Shown piece by piece: positions 32,967 through 41,397 of a stretch of 64,000 nucleotides of DNA. A program made the translations under genes and the position numbers. The DNA lies in contig NZ_VDZH01000002.1 of assembly GCF_007673235.1 (NCBI RefSeq), forward strand, positions 201,642 through 265,641, written 5' to 3'. The notes under the pieces are model-generated. The model did no database searches. It saw only the letters and a program-made list of their open reading frames with translations, and was not told where the DNA came from. How positions within the stretch are numbered: the first letter of the stretch is position 1; each line of letters begins with the position of its first letter. Origin of the DNA: Curtobacterium pusillum. GTDB lineage: Bacteria; Actinomycetota; Actinomycetes; Actinomycetales; Microbacteriaceae.

Positions 32967-33935
32967 ATGGCCACCGAGAGCCCTGTGTCGTCACCCTTGA
33001 CGACCACCCGCCCACGGAGCAGGGGAGCCACCCTCGCCCGTGCCCGGACGACCTCGCCGAGGCGTCGCCCCCGGAACGACCTCTGGCTCGCGCTGGTGTT
33101 CATCGCACCGGCGGCGATCGGCTTCGCCGTGTTCCTGGCGTGGCCGACGGTCCGTGGCATCTACCTCAGCTTCACGTCCTACAACCTGCTCACCCCGCCG
33201 GAGTTCACCGGCATGCAGAACTACGTCCGACTCGCGCAGGACTCGATCTTCTGGCACTCGATGGTCGTCACCGTCGAGTACGTCGTCATCAACATCGTGA
33301 TCCAGACGGTCGTGGCGCTCTTCATCGCCGTGATGATGCACCGCCTGACGAAGTCGACCTTCGTGCGCGGCATCGTCCTCGCGCCGTACCTGGTCTCGAA
33401 CGTCGTCGCGGCACTCGTCTGGCTGTGGATCCTCGACACCCAGCTCGGCATCGGCAACGAGATGCTCGCCGCCCTGGGCCTCGACCGCATCCCGTTCCTG
33501 CAGAGCGACGTGTGGGGCATCCCGTCGATCGCACTCATCAACGTCTGGCGACACGTCGGCTACACGGCGCTCCTCATCTTCGCCGGCCTGCAGTCGCTGC
33601 CCGAGACGGTCTACGAGGCCGGGCGCATCGACGGCGCGAGCGAGTGGAAGATGTTCTGGCGCATCACCGTGCCGCTGCTCCGCCCGATCCTGTCGCTGGT
33701 GCTGATCATCACCGTCATCGGGTCGTTCCAGGTGTTCGACACCGTCGCAGTGACCACGCAGGGTGGTCCCGCGAACGCCACGAACGTCGTGCAGAACTAC
33801 ATCTACAACCTGGCCTTCGGCCGGTTCCAGTTCGGCTACGCGTCCGCCGTGTCGGTCGCGCTCCTCATCGTCCTCAGCATCATCACGATCATCCAGTACC
33901 GCCTCACCCGCTCGGGTGAGTCGGACCTGGACTGA
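32967..33935 (+). CDS. Sugar ABC transporter permease (MalF-like)
   Basis: The 322-residue protein has a basic cytoplasmic N-terminus, six membrane helices and the coupling motif EAGRIDGASEWKMFWRITVP. It pairs with the next gene to form the channel of a CUT1-type importer. GAAGGAG lies about 6 bases before the ATG. It is the first gene of a three-gene operon; the ATPase is not encoded here and is probably a shared MsmK/UgpC-type subunit. Confidence 0.92.
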   Translation: MATESPVSSPLTTTRPRSRGATLARARTTSPRRRPRNDLWLALVFIAPAAIGFAVFLAWPTVRGIYLSFTSYNLLTPPEFTGMQNYVRLAQDSIFWHSMVVTVEYVVINIVIQTVVALFIAVMMHRLTKSTFVRGIVLAPYLVSNVVAALVWLWILDTQLGIGNEMLAALGLDRIPFLQSDVWGIPSIALINVWRHVGYTALLIFAGLQSLPETVYEAGRIDGASEWKMFWRITVPLLRPILSLVLIITVIGSFQVFDTVAVTTQGGPANATNVVQNYIYNLAFGRFQFGYASAVSVALLIVLSIITIIQYRLTRSGESDLD

Positions 33936-33950
33936 ACGGAGCGTCCGACC

Positions 33951-34892
33951 ATGACCACGACACTCACCCGTTCCGTCACCACGAAGCGCCAGCCCCGTCC
34001 GGGCGCCGCGCACCGTCGTCGCCCCTCGATCGGCCGGATCCTCGCGTGGGTCGCGATGATCGCCGTCATCGTGATCACGCTCTTCCCCTTCTACTGGATC
34101 CTCCGCACGGCCCTGTCGTCGAACGGCGCGATCAACTCCGACCCGACCTCCCTGCTGCCCGTCGGGTTCAGCCTCGGCGGGTTCGAGCGGGTCTTCGGCC
34201 TGCAGTCCACGAAGGAGGCCCTCGAGCAGGGCGGCTCCGGCGCAGCGCTCAACTTCTGGCGCTACCTCGGCAACTCCGTCATCGTCTCGACCCTCGTCAC
34301 CGTCGGCCAGGTGTTCTTCTCCGCCGCTGCCGCCTACGCCTTCGCCCGCCTGCGCTGGCCCGGACGCGACAAGGTCTTCGCGGTGTTCCTCGCCGGCCTG
34401 ATGGTCCCCGCGATCTTCACGCTGCTGCCGAACTTCACCCTCATCAAGCAGCTCGGGCTCGTCGACAACCTGCTCGGGATCGCCCTGCCGACGATGTTCA
34501 TGACCCCGTTCGCGGTGTTCTTCCTGCGGCAGTTCTTCCTCGGCATCTCGAAGGAGGTCGAGGAAGCCGCCCTCATCGACGGCGCCGGCAAGGTCCGGGT
34601 GTTCTTCCGCCTGGTGATCCCGATGGCTGCCGCCCCGATCGCCACCCTCGCCGTCCTGACGTACATCACGAGCTGGAACGACTACTTCTGGCCGCTGATG
34701 GTCTCGTACACGGACAGTTCGCGGGTCCTCACCGTCGCGCTCGGCGTCTTCAAGTCGCAGACCCCGCAGTCCGGCACCGACTGGGCCGGGCTCATGGCCG
34801 CGACCCTGGTGGCGGCGCTCCCGATGATCGTGCTGTTCGGCGTCTTCGCCAAGCGCATCGTCAACTCCATCGGCTTCTCCGGAATCAAGTAG
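33951..34892 (+). CDS. Sugar ABC transporter permease (MalG-like)
   Basis: The 313-residue protein has six membrane helices and the coupling motif EEAALIDGAGKVRVFFRLVIP. It is the second channel subunit of the CUT1 importer. The start is 15 bases after the previous stop, with ACGGAG about 9 bases upstream of the ATG. Confidence 0.92.
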   Translation: MTTTLTRSVTTKRQPRPGAAHRRRPSIGRILAWVAMIAVIVITLFPFYWILRTALSSNGAINSDPTSLLPVGFSLGGFERVFGLQSTKEALEQGGSGAALNFWRYLGNSVIVSTLVTVGQVFFSAAAAYAFARLRWPGRDKVFAVFLAGLMVPAIFTLLPNFTLIKQLGLVDNLLGIALPTMFMTPFAVFFLRQFFLGISKEVEEAALIDGAGKVRVFFRLVIPMAAAPIATLAVLTYITSWNDYFWPLMVSYTDSSRVLTVALGVFKSQTPQSGTDWAGLMAATLVAALPMIVLFGVFAKRIVNSIGFSGIK

Positions 34893-34899
34893 GCACCAG

Positions 34900-36273
34900 A
34901 TGACCAACTCGCTCTCCCGCCGCGCCCTGTTCGCCGGCGGCGCCTCCGCCCTGGCCCTCGGCGCGCTCGCCGCGTGCTCGTCGCCCGGCCGTGGTTCCAC
35001 GTCGCGGAGCGGCACCCGGACCGTCAGCTACTGGCTCTGGGACTCCAACCAGCTGCCCGCCTACCAGGCCGTGGCCGACGCCTTCCACCGCGAGAACCCC
35101 GACATCACGGTGAAGATCACACAGCTCGGGTGGAACGACTACTGGACGAAGCTCACCGCCGGGTTCATCGCCGGCACCGCGCCCGACGTGTTCACCGACC
35201 ACCTGACGAAGTTCCCGCAGTACTCCGACCTCGACGTGCTCTACAAGCTCGACGAACTCGAGGCCACCAAGGGCATCCGGGACGCCGACTACCAATCAGG
35301 GCTCGCCGAGCTCTGGAAGGGCAAGGACGGCCACCGGTACGGGTCACCGAAGGACTGGGACACCATCGCGATGTTCTACGACCGGAAGGCGATGGCGAAG
35401 GCCGACGTGTCCGACGCCGACCTCGCCGACCTCGAGTGGAACCCCGACGACGGCGGCTCGTTCGAGCGGATGCTCGCCCACCTCACCGTCGACTCCAAGG
35501 GGCGGCGCGGGGACGAACGGGGCTTCGACAAGCACGACGTCGCGGTCTACGGCATCTCGTCGAACGGGTCCGGCGGCGACGGCTTCGGGCAGACCCAGTG
35601 GTCACCGTTCACCGGGTCGATCGACTGGTTCTACACGAACGAGAACCCCTGGGGCGACAAGTTCCGCTACGACGAGAAGGTCGTGCAGGACACCCTCGCC
35701 TGGTACTACCGCCTCGCCGAGAAGGGCTACATGGCGAAGTACGGGGTGTTCTCCACCACCACCGGCCCCGACGTGCAGCTCGGCTCCGGGAAGTGCGCGC
35801 TGTCCTTCAACGGCTCGTGGATGATCGGCACGTACCTCGGGATGAAGGACCTCGACATCGCGGTCGCCCCCACGCCCGTCGGACCGGTCGGGCACCGCGC
35901 CTCGATGTTCAACGGGCTCGGGGACTCGATCACGAAGCAGGCGAAGGACCCCGAGGCGGCCGCGAAGTGGGTGGCGTACCTCGGCAGCGACGCGGCGCAG
36001 ACGATCGTCGGCAAGGCCGGCATCGTGTTCCCGGCACGGCCTGCGGGTACCGAAGCAGCCGTCGCGTCGTTCCGGAAGCGGGGGCTGGACGTCTCCGCGT
36101 TCACCCGCCAGGTCGAGGAGAAGACCACCTTCCTCTTCCCGGTGACCCGCAACCCCGCGGACGTGCAGGCGCTGCTGCAGCCCGCGTTCGACGACGTGTA
36201 CGCCAACGGGAAGTCGATCAGGACGCTCACCGGCATCAACGAGCAGGTGAACACGCTGCTCGCGCTCACCTGA
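34900..36273 (+). CDS. Sugar-binding lipoprotein of the ABC importer
   Basis: The 457-residue protein begins with SRRALFAGGASALALGALAAC: an Arg-Arg pair plus a lipobox ending in Cys, suggesting Tat export and lipid anchoring. The rest matches family 1 solute-binding proteins (VSYWLWDSNQLPAYQAVADAF, TAGFIAGTAPDVF). It delivers the sugar to the two permeases. Being last in the operon is less usual for this class. Confidence 0.9.
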   Translation: MTNSLSRRALFAGGASALALGALAACSSPGRGSTSRSGTRTVSYWLWDSNQLPAYQAVADAFHRENPDITVKITQLGWNDYWTKLTAGFIAGTAPDVFTDHLTKFPQYSDLDVLYKLDELEATKGIRDADYQSGLAELWKGKDGHRYGSPKDWDTIAMFYDRKAMAKADVSDADLADLEWNPDDGGSFERMLAHLTVDSKGRRGDERGFDKHDVAVYGISSNGSGGDGFGQTQWSPFTGSIDWFYTNENPWGDKFRYDEKVVQDTLAWYYRLAEKGYMAKYGVFSTTTGPDVQLGSGKCALSFNGSWMIGTYLGMKDLDIAVAPTPVGPVGHRASMFNGLGDSITKQAKDPEAAAKWVAYLGSDAAQTIVGKAGIVFPARPAGTEAAVASFRKRGLDVSAFTRQVEEKTTFLFPVTRNPADVQALLQPAFDDVYANGKSIRTLTGINEQVNTLLALT

Positions 36274-36283
36274 GCGGCGTGTT

Positions 36284-36321
36284 CGTCCGCACACCGCAGT
36301 CCTCGATGCGGTGTGCGGACG
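36284..36321 (+). terminator. Terminator hairpin after the sugar importer operon
   Basis: CGTCCGCACACCGCA pairs perfectly with TGCGGTGTGCGGACG across an 8-base loop. It begins 11 bases after the binding-protein stop. The following GATCCTTG is only weakly T-rich. Confidence 0.75.
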
Positions 36322-36362
36322 ATCCTTGCCCCGTGCCGGGGGCACGACCGAGACTGCGGGCG

Positions 36363-36833
36363 ATGACTTCCCTCGAGACCCTCGTGTACATGTCCGTCGC
36401 CGTCGACGACCTGACCGACGACCAGCTGGTGGCCATGCTCCGTCAGGCGCGGCTGACCAACCAGGCGCTCGGGGTCTCGGGCCTGCTCCTGGCGAAGGGT
36501 GGCCGGTTCATGCAGGTCCTCGAGGGGCCCGCATGGGCCGTCGAGGACCGCTTCGCCGCGATCGAGCGCGACCCCCGTCACCGCGAGGTGAAGACCGTCT
36601 CGCGGGAACGGATCACCGCGCGCCGCTTCGACGGGTGGGCGATGGCCTTCGGGAACCCGTCTGGCACCGAGGTCCGCGACGAACCCGGTTTCAGCACGTT
36701 CCTCACTGAGCGCTCCGGACTGCCAGCCGAGCTCTCGGGGTCACCCGCCGACTGGCTGCTGCGGTGGTTCCGTGGACGCGACCTGCAGGACGTCCCGGAG
36801 GCGCGAATCACCTTGGCACGGCACGCCGCCTGA
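36363..36833 (+). CDS. BLUF-domain blue-light photoreceptor 1
   Basis: The 156-residue protein is a short BLUF protein that binds FAD and responds to blue light. The key residues are present: Y9 in LVYMS, N33 in LTNQALGVSG, Q51 in FMQVLEGP, and W in FDGWAMAF. Residues after about 100 are a short helical tail without an output domain, so signalling must go through a protein partner. GAGACT lies 7 bases before the ATG. A paralogue is at 38215. Confidence 0.9.
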   Translation: MTSLETLVYMSVAVDDLTDDQLVAMLRQARLTNQALGVSGLLLAKGGRFMQVLEGPAWAVEDRFAAIERDPRHREVKTVSRERITARRFDGWAMAFGNPSGTEVRDEPGFSTFLTERSGLPAELSGSPADWLLRWFRGRDLQDVPEARITLARHAA

Positions 36834-36847
36834 CGCGGCCACCCCCT

Positions 36848-36887
36848 GACTGGAGGCGCGGTGCGGGCCCGCACCGGGCCTCCAGTC
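36848..36887. repeat. Dispersed palindromic repeat, copy 4
   Basis: Left arm GACTGGAGGCGCGGTGCGGG and right arm CCCGCACCGGGCCTCCAGTC mirror each other with one mismatch pair around GGGCCC. It lies just upstream of the TetR-type gene at 36903, near the position of its -35 element. Confidence 0.85.
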
Positions 36888-36902
36888 CGTGAGACTGGTC
36901 AC

Positions 36903-37514
36903 GTGGAACGACGTGAGCAGATTCTGCGGGCCGCGGCGGAGGAGTTCGACCGCGCCGGCTTCGCCAGCGCGACGGTGGCGGGCATCGCCCGCACGGCGGG
37001 CGTGTCCCAGGGGGCGCTGCACTTCCACTTCCCGACGAAGCTCGCGATGGCGCTCGCCGTCATCGACGAGCAGAACGTCCGCACGTTCGACGTCGTCAGC
37101 CACACCGACAGCTCACCCACGTCGGCGCTGATCGGCGCGTCCAAGGGCATCGCCGACCTGCTCCGCACCGATGCGATCGTGCGCGCGGGCATCCGGCTGT
37201 CGCTGGAGCGTGGTGAGTTCGCCGCCGCGACCGCGAGCTTCTACGAGCAGTGGATCGCGGGGATCGTCGACGTCTTCCGGCTCGCCGTCGCCGCGGGCGA
37301 ACTCCGCACGGAGTTGTCCGCCGAGCAGCTCGGAGCCACGGTCGTGCCGTACTTCACGGGCGTGCAGCTGGTGTCCGACGTCCGGACCGGGCGGGCCGAC
37401 CTGTACCCAGCGGTCGCGACGATGTGGCACGTGCTCCTCGCCGCCATCGCTGACCCGCGGCACCGGACCCGCTTGCTGGGGGTCGTGGCGGAGGCGTTCC
37501 GCACACAAGACTGA
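36903..37514 (+). CDS. TetR-family regulator, ArpA/ScbR-like
   Basis: The 203-residue protein has the TetR helix-turn-helix ATVAGIARTAGVSQGALHFHF followed by PTKLAMALAVIDEQ, a form typical of gamma-butyrolactone-receptor-like regulators. GAGACT at 36891-36896 is 6 bases before the GTG and supports this start over an upstream one inside the palindrome. It is the first gene of a three-gene operon. The ligand is unknown. Confidence 0.85.
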   Translation: MERREQILRAAAEEFDRAGFASATVAGIARTAGVSQGALHFHFPTKLAMALAVIDEQNVRTFDVVSHTDSSPTSALIGASKGIADLLRTDAIVRAGIRLSLERGEFAAATASFYEQWIAGIVDVFRLAVAAGELRTELSAEQLGATVVPYFTGVQLVSDVRTGRADLYPAVATMWHVLLAAIADPRHRTRLLGVVAEAFRTQD

Positions 37515-37518
37515 CGGC

Positions 37519-37761
37519 ATGCGCGCTGCCCTCCGATCACTCCACGTCATCGCCACCGTGCTGCTCGCCGTCGGGTTCACGGGACTCGGCGTCGCGATGT
37601 GGTCGCTGTTCCTCACCGTGGACGACGGCGGCGGGGCGAACATCGGTGCGGGGATCCTCGCGCTGTTCGCGTACGCAGTGGGCGGCGTCGGCCTCGTGCT
37701 GCTCGCCGTCACGGGTGTCGTCGCCGGAGTCGCCCGGGCCCGCGGCAGACTGACGGTATGA
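37519..37761 (+). CDS. Small membrane protein in the TetR operon
   Basis: This 80-residue protein has two hydrophobic helices (about 8-30 and 45-72) joined by a short DDGGG loop. It starts 4 bases after the TetR stop and overlaps the next gene by 4 bases, so it is co-transcribed. No family is recognised. Confidence 0.65.
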   Translation: MRAALRSLHVIATVLLAVGFTGLGVAMWSLFLTVDDGGGANIGAGILALFAYAVGGVGLVLLAVTGVVAGVARARGRLTV

Positions 37762-38207
37762 CACTTCCTCGACGCGGATCGACGCCGACGACCTCGACGG
37801 AAGGGCCGCACCGGCAGATCGATCAGGTCGCACCGCCCGAGTTGTGGGGTCGCCTGGTCGCGGCCGTGTTCGCCCTGCCGGAGGTCGTCGAGGGCCACAG
37901 CCAGGTGTCGCCGGCGAGTTCGCGAGCAGTCTTCCTCGCCGACCGCGAGGTCGAGTCGTCCCCCGAGCGCTCACTCGCGCCCGGGAAGCGGCTCGAACCC
38001 GTGCACCTGCACGGCGTCGACGACACGAGCGTGCACCTCGTCCTGCCCGAGGCCCGCGGACGCGAGCTGGTCGACCTCGGGTGGGCGGAACCGCACGGTT
38101 ACGCGGACTTCGGCACGGAGTTCATGGTCTACGGCCCCCGCGACGAGGACGAACTCGCGACGGTCGTCGGCTTCGTCTCGGAGAGCCTGGCGTTCGCACG
38201 GGGCTGA
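37758..38207 (+). CDS. DUF5519/luciferase-domain family protein
   Basis: The 149-residue protein resembles the DUF5519 ('luciferase domain') family: a helix ELWGRLVAAVFALPEV, a basic-acidic middle (EPVHLHGVDDTSVHLVLPE) and the end segment HGYADFGTEFMVYGPRDEDEL. No enzymatic activity is established for this small family in bacteria. It is the last gene of the TetR operon and converges on the second BLUF gene with 7 bases between stops. Confidence 0.7.
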   Translation: MTLPRRGSTPTTSTEGPHRQIDQVAPPELWGRLVAAVFALPEVVEGHSQVSPASSRAVFLADREVESSPERSLAPGKRLEPVHLHGVDDTSVHLVLPEARGRELVDLGWAEPHGYADFGTEFMVYGPRDEDELATVVGFVSESLAFARG

Positions 38208-38214
38208 CCACCGA

Positions 38215-38643
38215 TCAGCGGTCGTGGAGCTCGCGATCGCGGAACCACTTCAGCAGCCAGGCGGCGCTGGTGCTGTCGAACGAGCGGGGGAAGTCGACGG
38301 TGTCGGTCAGGAACGGGCTGAACCCCTCCTCGGCATCCACGTCCGCGTCGTCGAGCGCACGGTAGGCCATCGACCAGCCGTCGAACCGTCGACGCTCGAC
38401 GTCCTCGCGGATGAGCGACTTCACCTCACCGTGCCGAGGGTCGCGCGAGATGGCCGCGAACCGGTCGTCGACGCTCCACGCCGGGCCCTCGAGCAGCTGC
38501 ATGAACCGGCCGTCCTTCGCGAGCAGCAGCCCGGAGACGCCGAGTGCCTCGTTCCGGAGCCGTGCGTCGCGCAAGAGCTGGGCGAGTGCAGCGTCGTCGA
38601 AGGGGACGGCCGCGCGGCTCATGTAGACGATGGAGACGAGCAC
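38215..38643 (-). CDS. BLUF-domain blue-light photoreceptor 2
   Basis: The 142-residue protein is a paralogue of the one at 36363, with photoactive residues Y7 (IVYMS), N31 (LRNEALGVSG), Q49 (FMQLLEGP) and W in FDGWSMAY. Both share the ending pattern AWLLKWFR/DWLLRWFR, so the C-terminal helix is conserved too. It starts with GTG. It points toward the TetR operon. Two short BLUF genes within 2.3 kb suggest duplication. Confidence 0.9.
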   Translation of the reverse strand: MLVSIVYMSRAAVPFDDAALAQLLRDARLRNEALGVSGLLLAKDGRFMQLLEGPAWSVDDRFAAISRDPRHGEVKSLIREDVERRRFDGWSMAYRALDDADVDAEEGFSPFLTDTVDFPRSFDSTSAAWLLKWFRDRELHDR

Positions 38644-38753
38644 GGCTCCATACTGGTGCGGGTCGGGCGCGGGCGCGAACCGCTGTCCGCATACCGTCAG
38701 CGCAGCGTGACATCATGAAAGTCTGAGGCTCGACGTCGTGGAGTTTCACCGCC

Positions 38754-38759
38754 TAGCAT
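38754..38759 (+). promoter_or_regulatory. -10 box deciding the start of the 38767 gene
   Basis: TAGCAT lies 7 bases before ATG 38767. An earlier in-frame ATG at 38758 overlaps this box, so it is unlikely to be the start. Confidence 0.6.
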
Positions 38760-38766
38760 GACGCGC

Positions 38767-39288
38767 ATGTATGGCACACACATCACTCCACAGGAGCGCG
38801 ACGCGAATCTCGATCGGGTCACGGCCCGCTTCCTCGATGGGAATCGGCTTCTGCGAGGATTCGACATCGTCGGCGGGCGCGGTTTCGCGGCGATGATCGA
38901 CAGCGAGTCGGCTGAGAACGACGAGGTGTTCGTCTGGACGGGCCGCTGGCCCGAGCAGCCGGTCGGGCTGGAGTTGCCGCCGATCGAACTCGCTGTCGCG
39001 GGCTCTGGCCATGACCTGCGCAAGCGCAGGAAGTTCACGCCCGGATCACTGGGGTCAGATGGTGACCGTCCGGTTCTGCGCGGCAAGGACGGCGGACTCG
39101 TCCCGATGGGACAGGTGACCGCTCCGGGATTTCGGCACGCGTGGGTGGGTGACATGGATGGAGCTGTCGTCGGACTGTTCTGTCGAGCGGACATCGACCC
39201 GGACGTCGTCATCACGGAACTGGACGATGTTCGTCCGATGCTGGCTGGCTGGCGGGCCCTCGTTGACGCGAATGCACAGACCCGATAG
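38767..39288 (+). CDS. Hypothetical soluble protein
   Basis: The 173-residue protein has no signal peptide or membrane helix. It contains ERDANLDRVTARFLDGNRLL, GRGFAAMIDSE and a late VVGLFCRADIDPDVVITELDDV. No family is recognised. The start is set by TAGCAT at 38754-38759, 7 bases upstream. Codons ending in A or T are more common than in neighbours (for example GCA, GGA, GAA, TCG/TCA mixed), hinting at a different origin shared with the next gene. Confidence 0.65.
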   Translation: MYGTHITPQERDANLDRVTARFLDGNRLLRGFDIVGGRGFAAMIDSESAENDEVFVWTGRWPEQPVGLELPPIELAVAGSGHDLRKRRKFTPGSLGSDGDRPVLRGKDGGLVPMGQVTAPGFRHAWVGDMDGAVVGLFCRADIDPDVVITELDDVRPMLAGWRALVDANAQTR

Positions 39289-39300
39289 TTTGGCGAAACT
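39287..39300. promoter_or_regulatory. Inverted repeat before the secreted-protein gene
   Basis: AGTTT-GGCG-AAACT is a perfect 5-4-5 inverted repeat that starts in the stop codon of the preceding gene, about 40 bases before the next ATG. It lies in a locally AT-richer stretch and is a possible operator. Confidence 0.4.
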
Positions 39301-39338
39301 AACATTGCAGTGAGCAGAGTCCAGAATATTGGGGAAAC

Positions 39339-39884
39339 ATGTACAAAGCAGTGAAGTCATCACGCATCGGAGCCGCTGCGGCGCTCATGACCGCAGGGGT
39401 GTTGGCCACGATCGCGATGCCGGGGGTAGCAAACGCTGAAGCGTTGAGTGATGCGGGAACAGCGACGCACTCGGAGATCACCGTCAAGATGGTCCCGACC
39501 TGCGCTCCGGAGTACCCCGACTGCGATCTCAGTGAGTTCGTCTCAGGGGAGCAGGGGTCCACGCGAGGCAGCGTTTCGGGGAGTTGCGGCACGTCGTCGA
39601 TCTACGTCGACAAGATCGGCACCCACAAGGGCCGCGTCAGCTGGGGCATGCACATCAACACCGGATTCATCGTCTTCCGCGAGATCGCAGTCGCATGGGG
39701 ACCCGCGGGTGGCAGCAGCTTCGCCGATGTCTCGCCGATGTACAGCACGAACTACTCGTCGAGCCGCACGGTTTCTGGCTCGGGTAACTTCTCCGCGACC
39801 ATCGGCGGCGCGGTCCAGCTGGTCGGAAACAAGTACGTCCACTGCACCATCCCGTTCCACAGCACGAGCACGATCAAGATCTGA
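39339..39884 (+). CDS. Secreted protein of unknown function
   Basis: The 181-residue protein has a Sec signal peptide (basic MYKAVKSSR, hydrophobic core, cleavage after GVANA at about residue 32). The mature part is Ser/Thr/Gly-rich, probably beta-sheet, with four cysteines (PTCAPEYPDC, SGSCGTSS, VHCTIPF) able to form two disulfides. GGGGAAAC before the ATG is the ribosome binding site. Codon use (GCA, GGA, ACA, AGT, TTG) differs from the surrounding genes. I do not recognise the family. Confidence 0.75.
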   Translation: MYKAVKSSRIGAAAALMTAGVLATIAMPGVANAEALSDAGTATHSEITVKMVPTCAPEYPDCDLSEFVSGEQGSTRGSVSGSCGTSSIYVDKIGTHKGRVSWGMHINTGFIVFREIAVAWGPAGGSSFADVSPMYSTNYSSSRTVSGSGNFSATIGGAVQLVGNKYVHCTIPFHSTSTIKI

Positions 39885-39905
39885 GGATTTCGCCGGTCGC
39901 AATCA

Positions 39906-39943
39906 GACGAGAGGACTCGCGCGGACGCGCGAGTCCTCTCGTC
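39906..39943 (+). terminator. Strong hairpin after the secreted-protein gene
   Basis: GACGAGAGGACTCGCG pairs perfectly with CGCGAGTCCTCTCGTC (16 bp). It begins 21 bases after the stop codon and is a good terminator candidate although not followed by T residues. Confidence 0.75.
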
Positions 39944-40077
39944 ACATGTTGGCGCGAGCGTGGATCTCTCGGCCGTCGTACGTCGGGAAGGCAGGGCTGG
40001 CGCGCGCTGACAAGGTCCGAATCGGTGTGTGTCCGCGTTCGACCATCGGCGGGCGTCGAACGCCACCAGTCACAGTG

Positions 40078-40111
40078 AGACCCCCTGATCTGCGGTACCG
40101 CAGGGGGGTCT
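40078..40111. terminator. Hairpin downstream of the MFS gene
   Basis: AGACCCCCTG pairs with CAGGGGGGTCT (one bulge) around the inner palindrome TGCGGTACCGCA. It lies 36 bases past the stop of the minus-strand MFS gene. A second inverted repeat (CGTTCGAC/GTCGAACG, 40036-40062) precedes it. The rest of the 262-base gap 39885-40146 shows nothing else. Confidence 0.65.
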
Positions 40112-40146
40112 GCGTATCCAGTATTCGACGAGCGGGGCTGGTCGAT

Positions 40147-41358
40147 CTACCCCGATCCTCGCCCGGTGTGGGTCGGGGTTGCCGCAGGTTGGATCGGGCT
40201 GAGCGCCCGGCTCCGGGTGGCAGGCGCCGCGAGCAGTGCGACCACCAGCAACGCCGCCGGCACGAGCATCGCCGTCTGCAACCCGAGGTGCTCCCCGAGG
40301 AACCCGAGCGCGGGCGGCCCGGCGAGGAACGCGATGTAGCCAGCGGTCGCGACGACGGACACGCGTCGGTCTCCGTCGGTGGGGTGGTCGCCAGCGGCGG
40401 AGATCGCGAGGGGGAACCCGAGGGCGATCCCGAGGCCCCAGACCCCGGCGGCCGCCGCGGTGAGGACGGGGTTCGGCGACACGACGACGAGCAGGACGCC
40501 GACGACCCCGACCGCGGCGCACACCCGGATCACGGGCGCGCGTCCGAACCGGGCCACGAGCGGCGTGCCGGCGGACCGGCCGACGAACATGGCGAGGGCG
40601 AAGCCGGTGAACACGAGCGAGCCGACCGCCTCCGGAGCGCCGTGGTCGGTCGTCATGAGCAGGGGGAGCCAGTCGCTCGCCGCACCCTCGGCGAAGGCCA
40701 TCGCCAGCGTGATCACGGCGATGAGCAGCACCTGCCAGGTGATCACCGACCGCAGGCGCGGCGTGGCGACTGCTGCGGCGGAAGGGTCCGGCACGGCCCG
40801 GGGGACGGGCCGCAGGTTCACGGCGGCGAAGGTGGCGAGCCCGGCCATCACGACGGCCGCGACGAGCAGGTGCACGACCACGGGGGTGCTGACGGCGGTC
40901 AGGACGATGCCGGCGGCGCCACCGATGACGGTGCCGAGGCTGAAGCAGGCGTGCAGCACGGGCACGACGGGGCGGGAGAGCTGTCGTTCGACCGCGGCTG
41001 CCTCGACGTTGAGACCGATCTCGGCGACGCCCGACCCGAACCCGACGAGGAACAGCCCGGCCCACACCCCGACCGCGACCTGCGCGGGGGCGAGCAGCGC
41101 GACGAGGAGCATTCCGGCGACGGGCAGCATCCCGCCGAGCACGATGAGCGGCCGCGTGCCGAGGCGGCGCACGAGCACCCCGGCGCCGAGGATCCCGATC
41201 ATCGAGCCGATCGACAGGCCGAGCAGGACGATGCCCATCGCCTCGATCGACGCCCCGAGCTCGTCACGGACCGCGGGTGTGCGGGTGATCCACGAGGCGA
41301 TCCCGAACCCGGTCATCGTCGACGTGGCGAAGAGTGCCGCGCGGTGGCGCCCGATCAT
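40147..41358 (-). CDS. MFS transporter
   Basis: The 403-residue protein has twelve predicted helices and the MFS loop motif after helix 2 (GAGVLVRRLGTRPLIVLGG). The helix 5-type stretch GLFLVGFGSGVAEIGLNVEAAAVE and its mirror in the second half place it with small-molecule/sugar MFS proteins of the YbjJ type. Substrate unknown. GTG 41379 would add seven residues. It lies next to, but is separate from, the two-component genes. Confidence 0.83.
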   Translation of the reverse strand: MIGRHRAALFATSTMTGFGIASWITRTPAVRDELGASIEAMGIVLLGLSIGSMIGILGAGVLVRRLGTRPLIVLGGMLPVAGMLLVALLAPAQVAVGVWAGLFLVGFGSGVAEIGLNVEAAAVERQLSRPVVPVLHACFSLGTVIGGAAGIVLTAVSTPVVVHLLVAAVVMAGLATFAAVNLRPVPRAVPDPSAAAVATPRLRSVITWQVLLIAVITLAMAFAEGAASDWLPLLMTTDHGAPEAVGSLVFTGFALAMFVGRSAGTPLVARFGRAPVIRVCAAVGVVGVLLVVVSPNPVLTAAAAGVWGLGIALGFPLAISAAGDHPTDGDRRVSVVATAGYIAFLAGPPALGFLGEHLGLQTAMLVPAALLVVALLAAPATRSRALSPIQPAATPTHTGRGSG

Positions 41359-41397
41359 GGGTCCATCAGAACGTCCCACACGGGCGGAGTCAAGGGA

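Noticed and set aside
38758..38766. Earlier ATG for the 38767 gene
   Set aside because: It overlaps the TAGCAT -10 box, so it would not be transcribed from that promoter.
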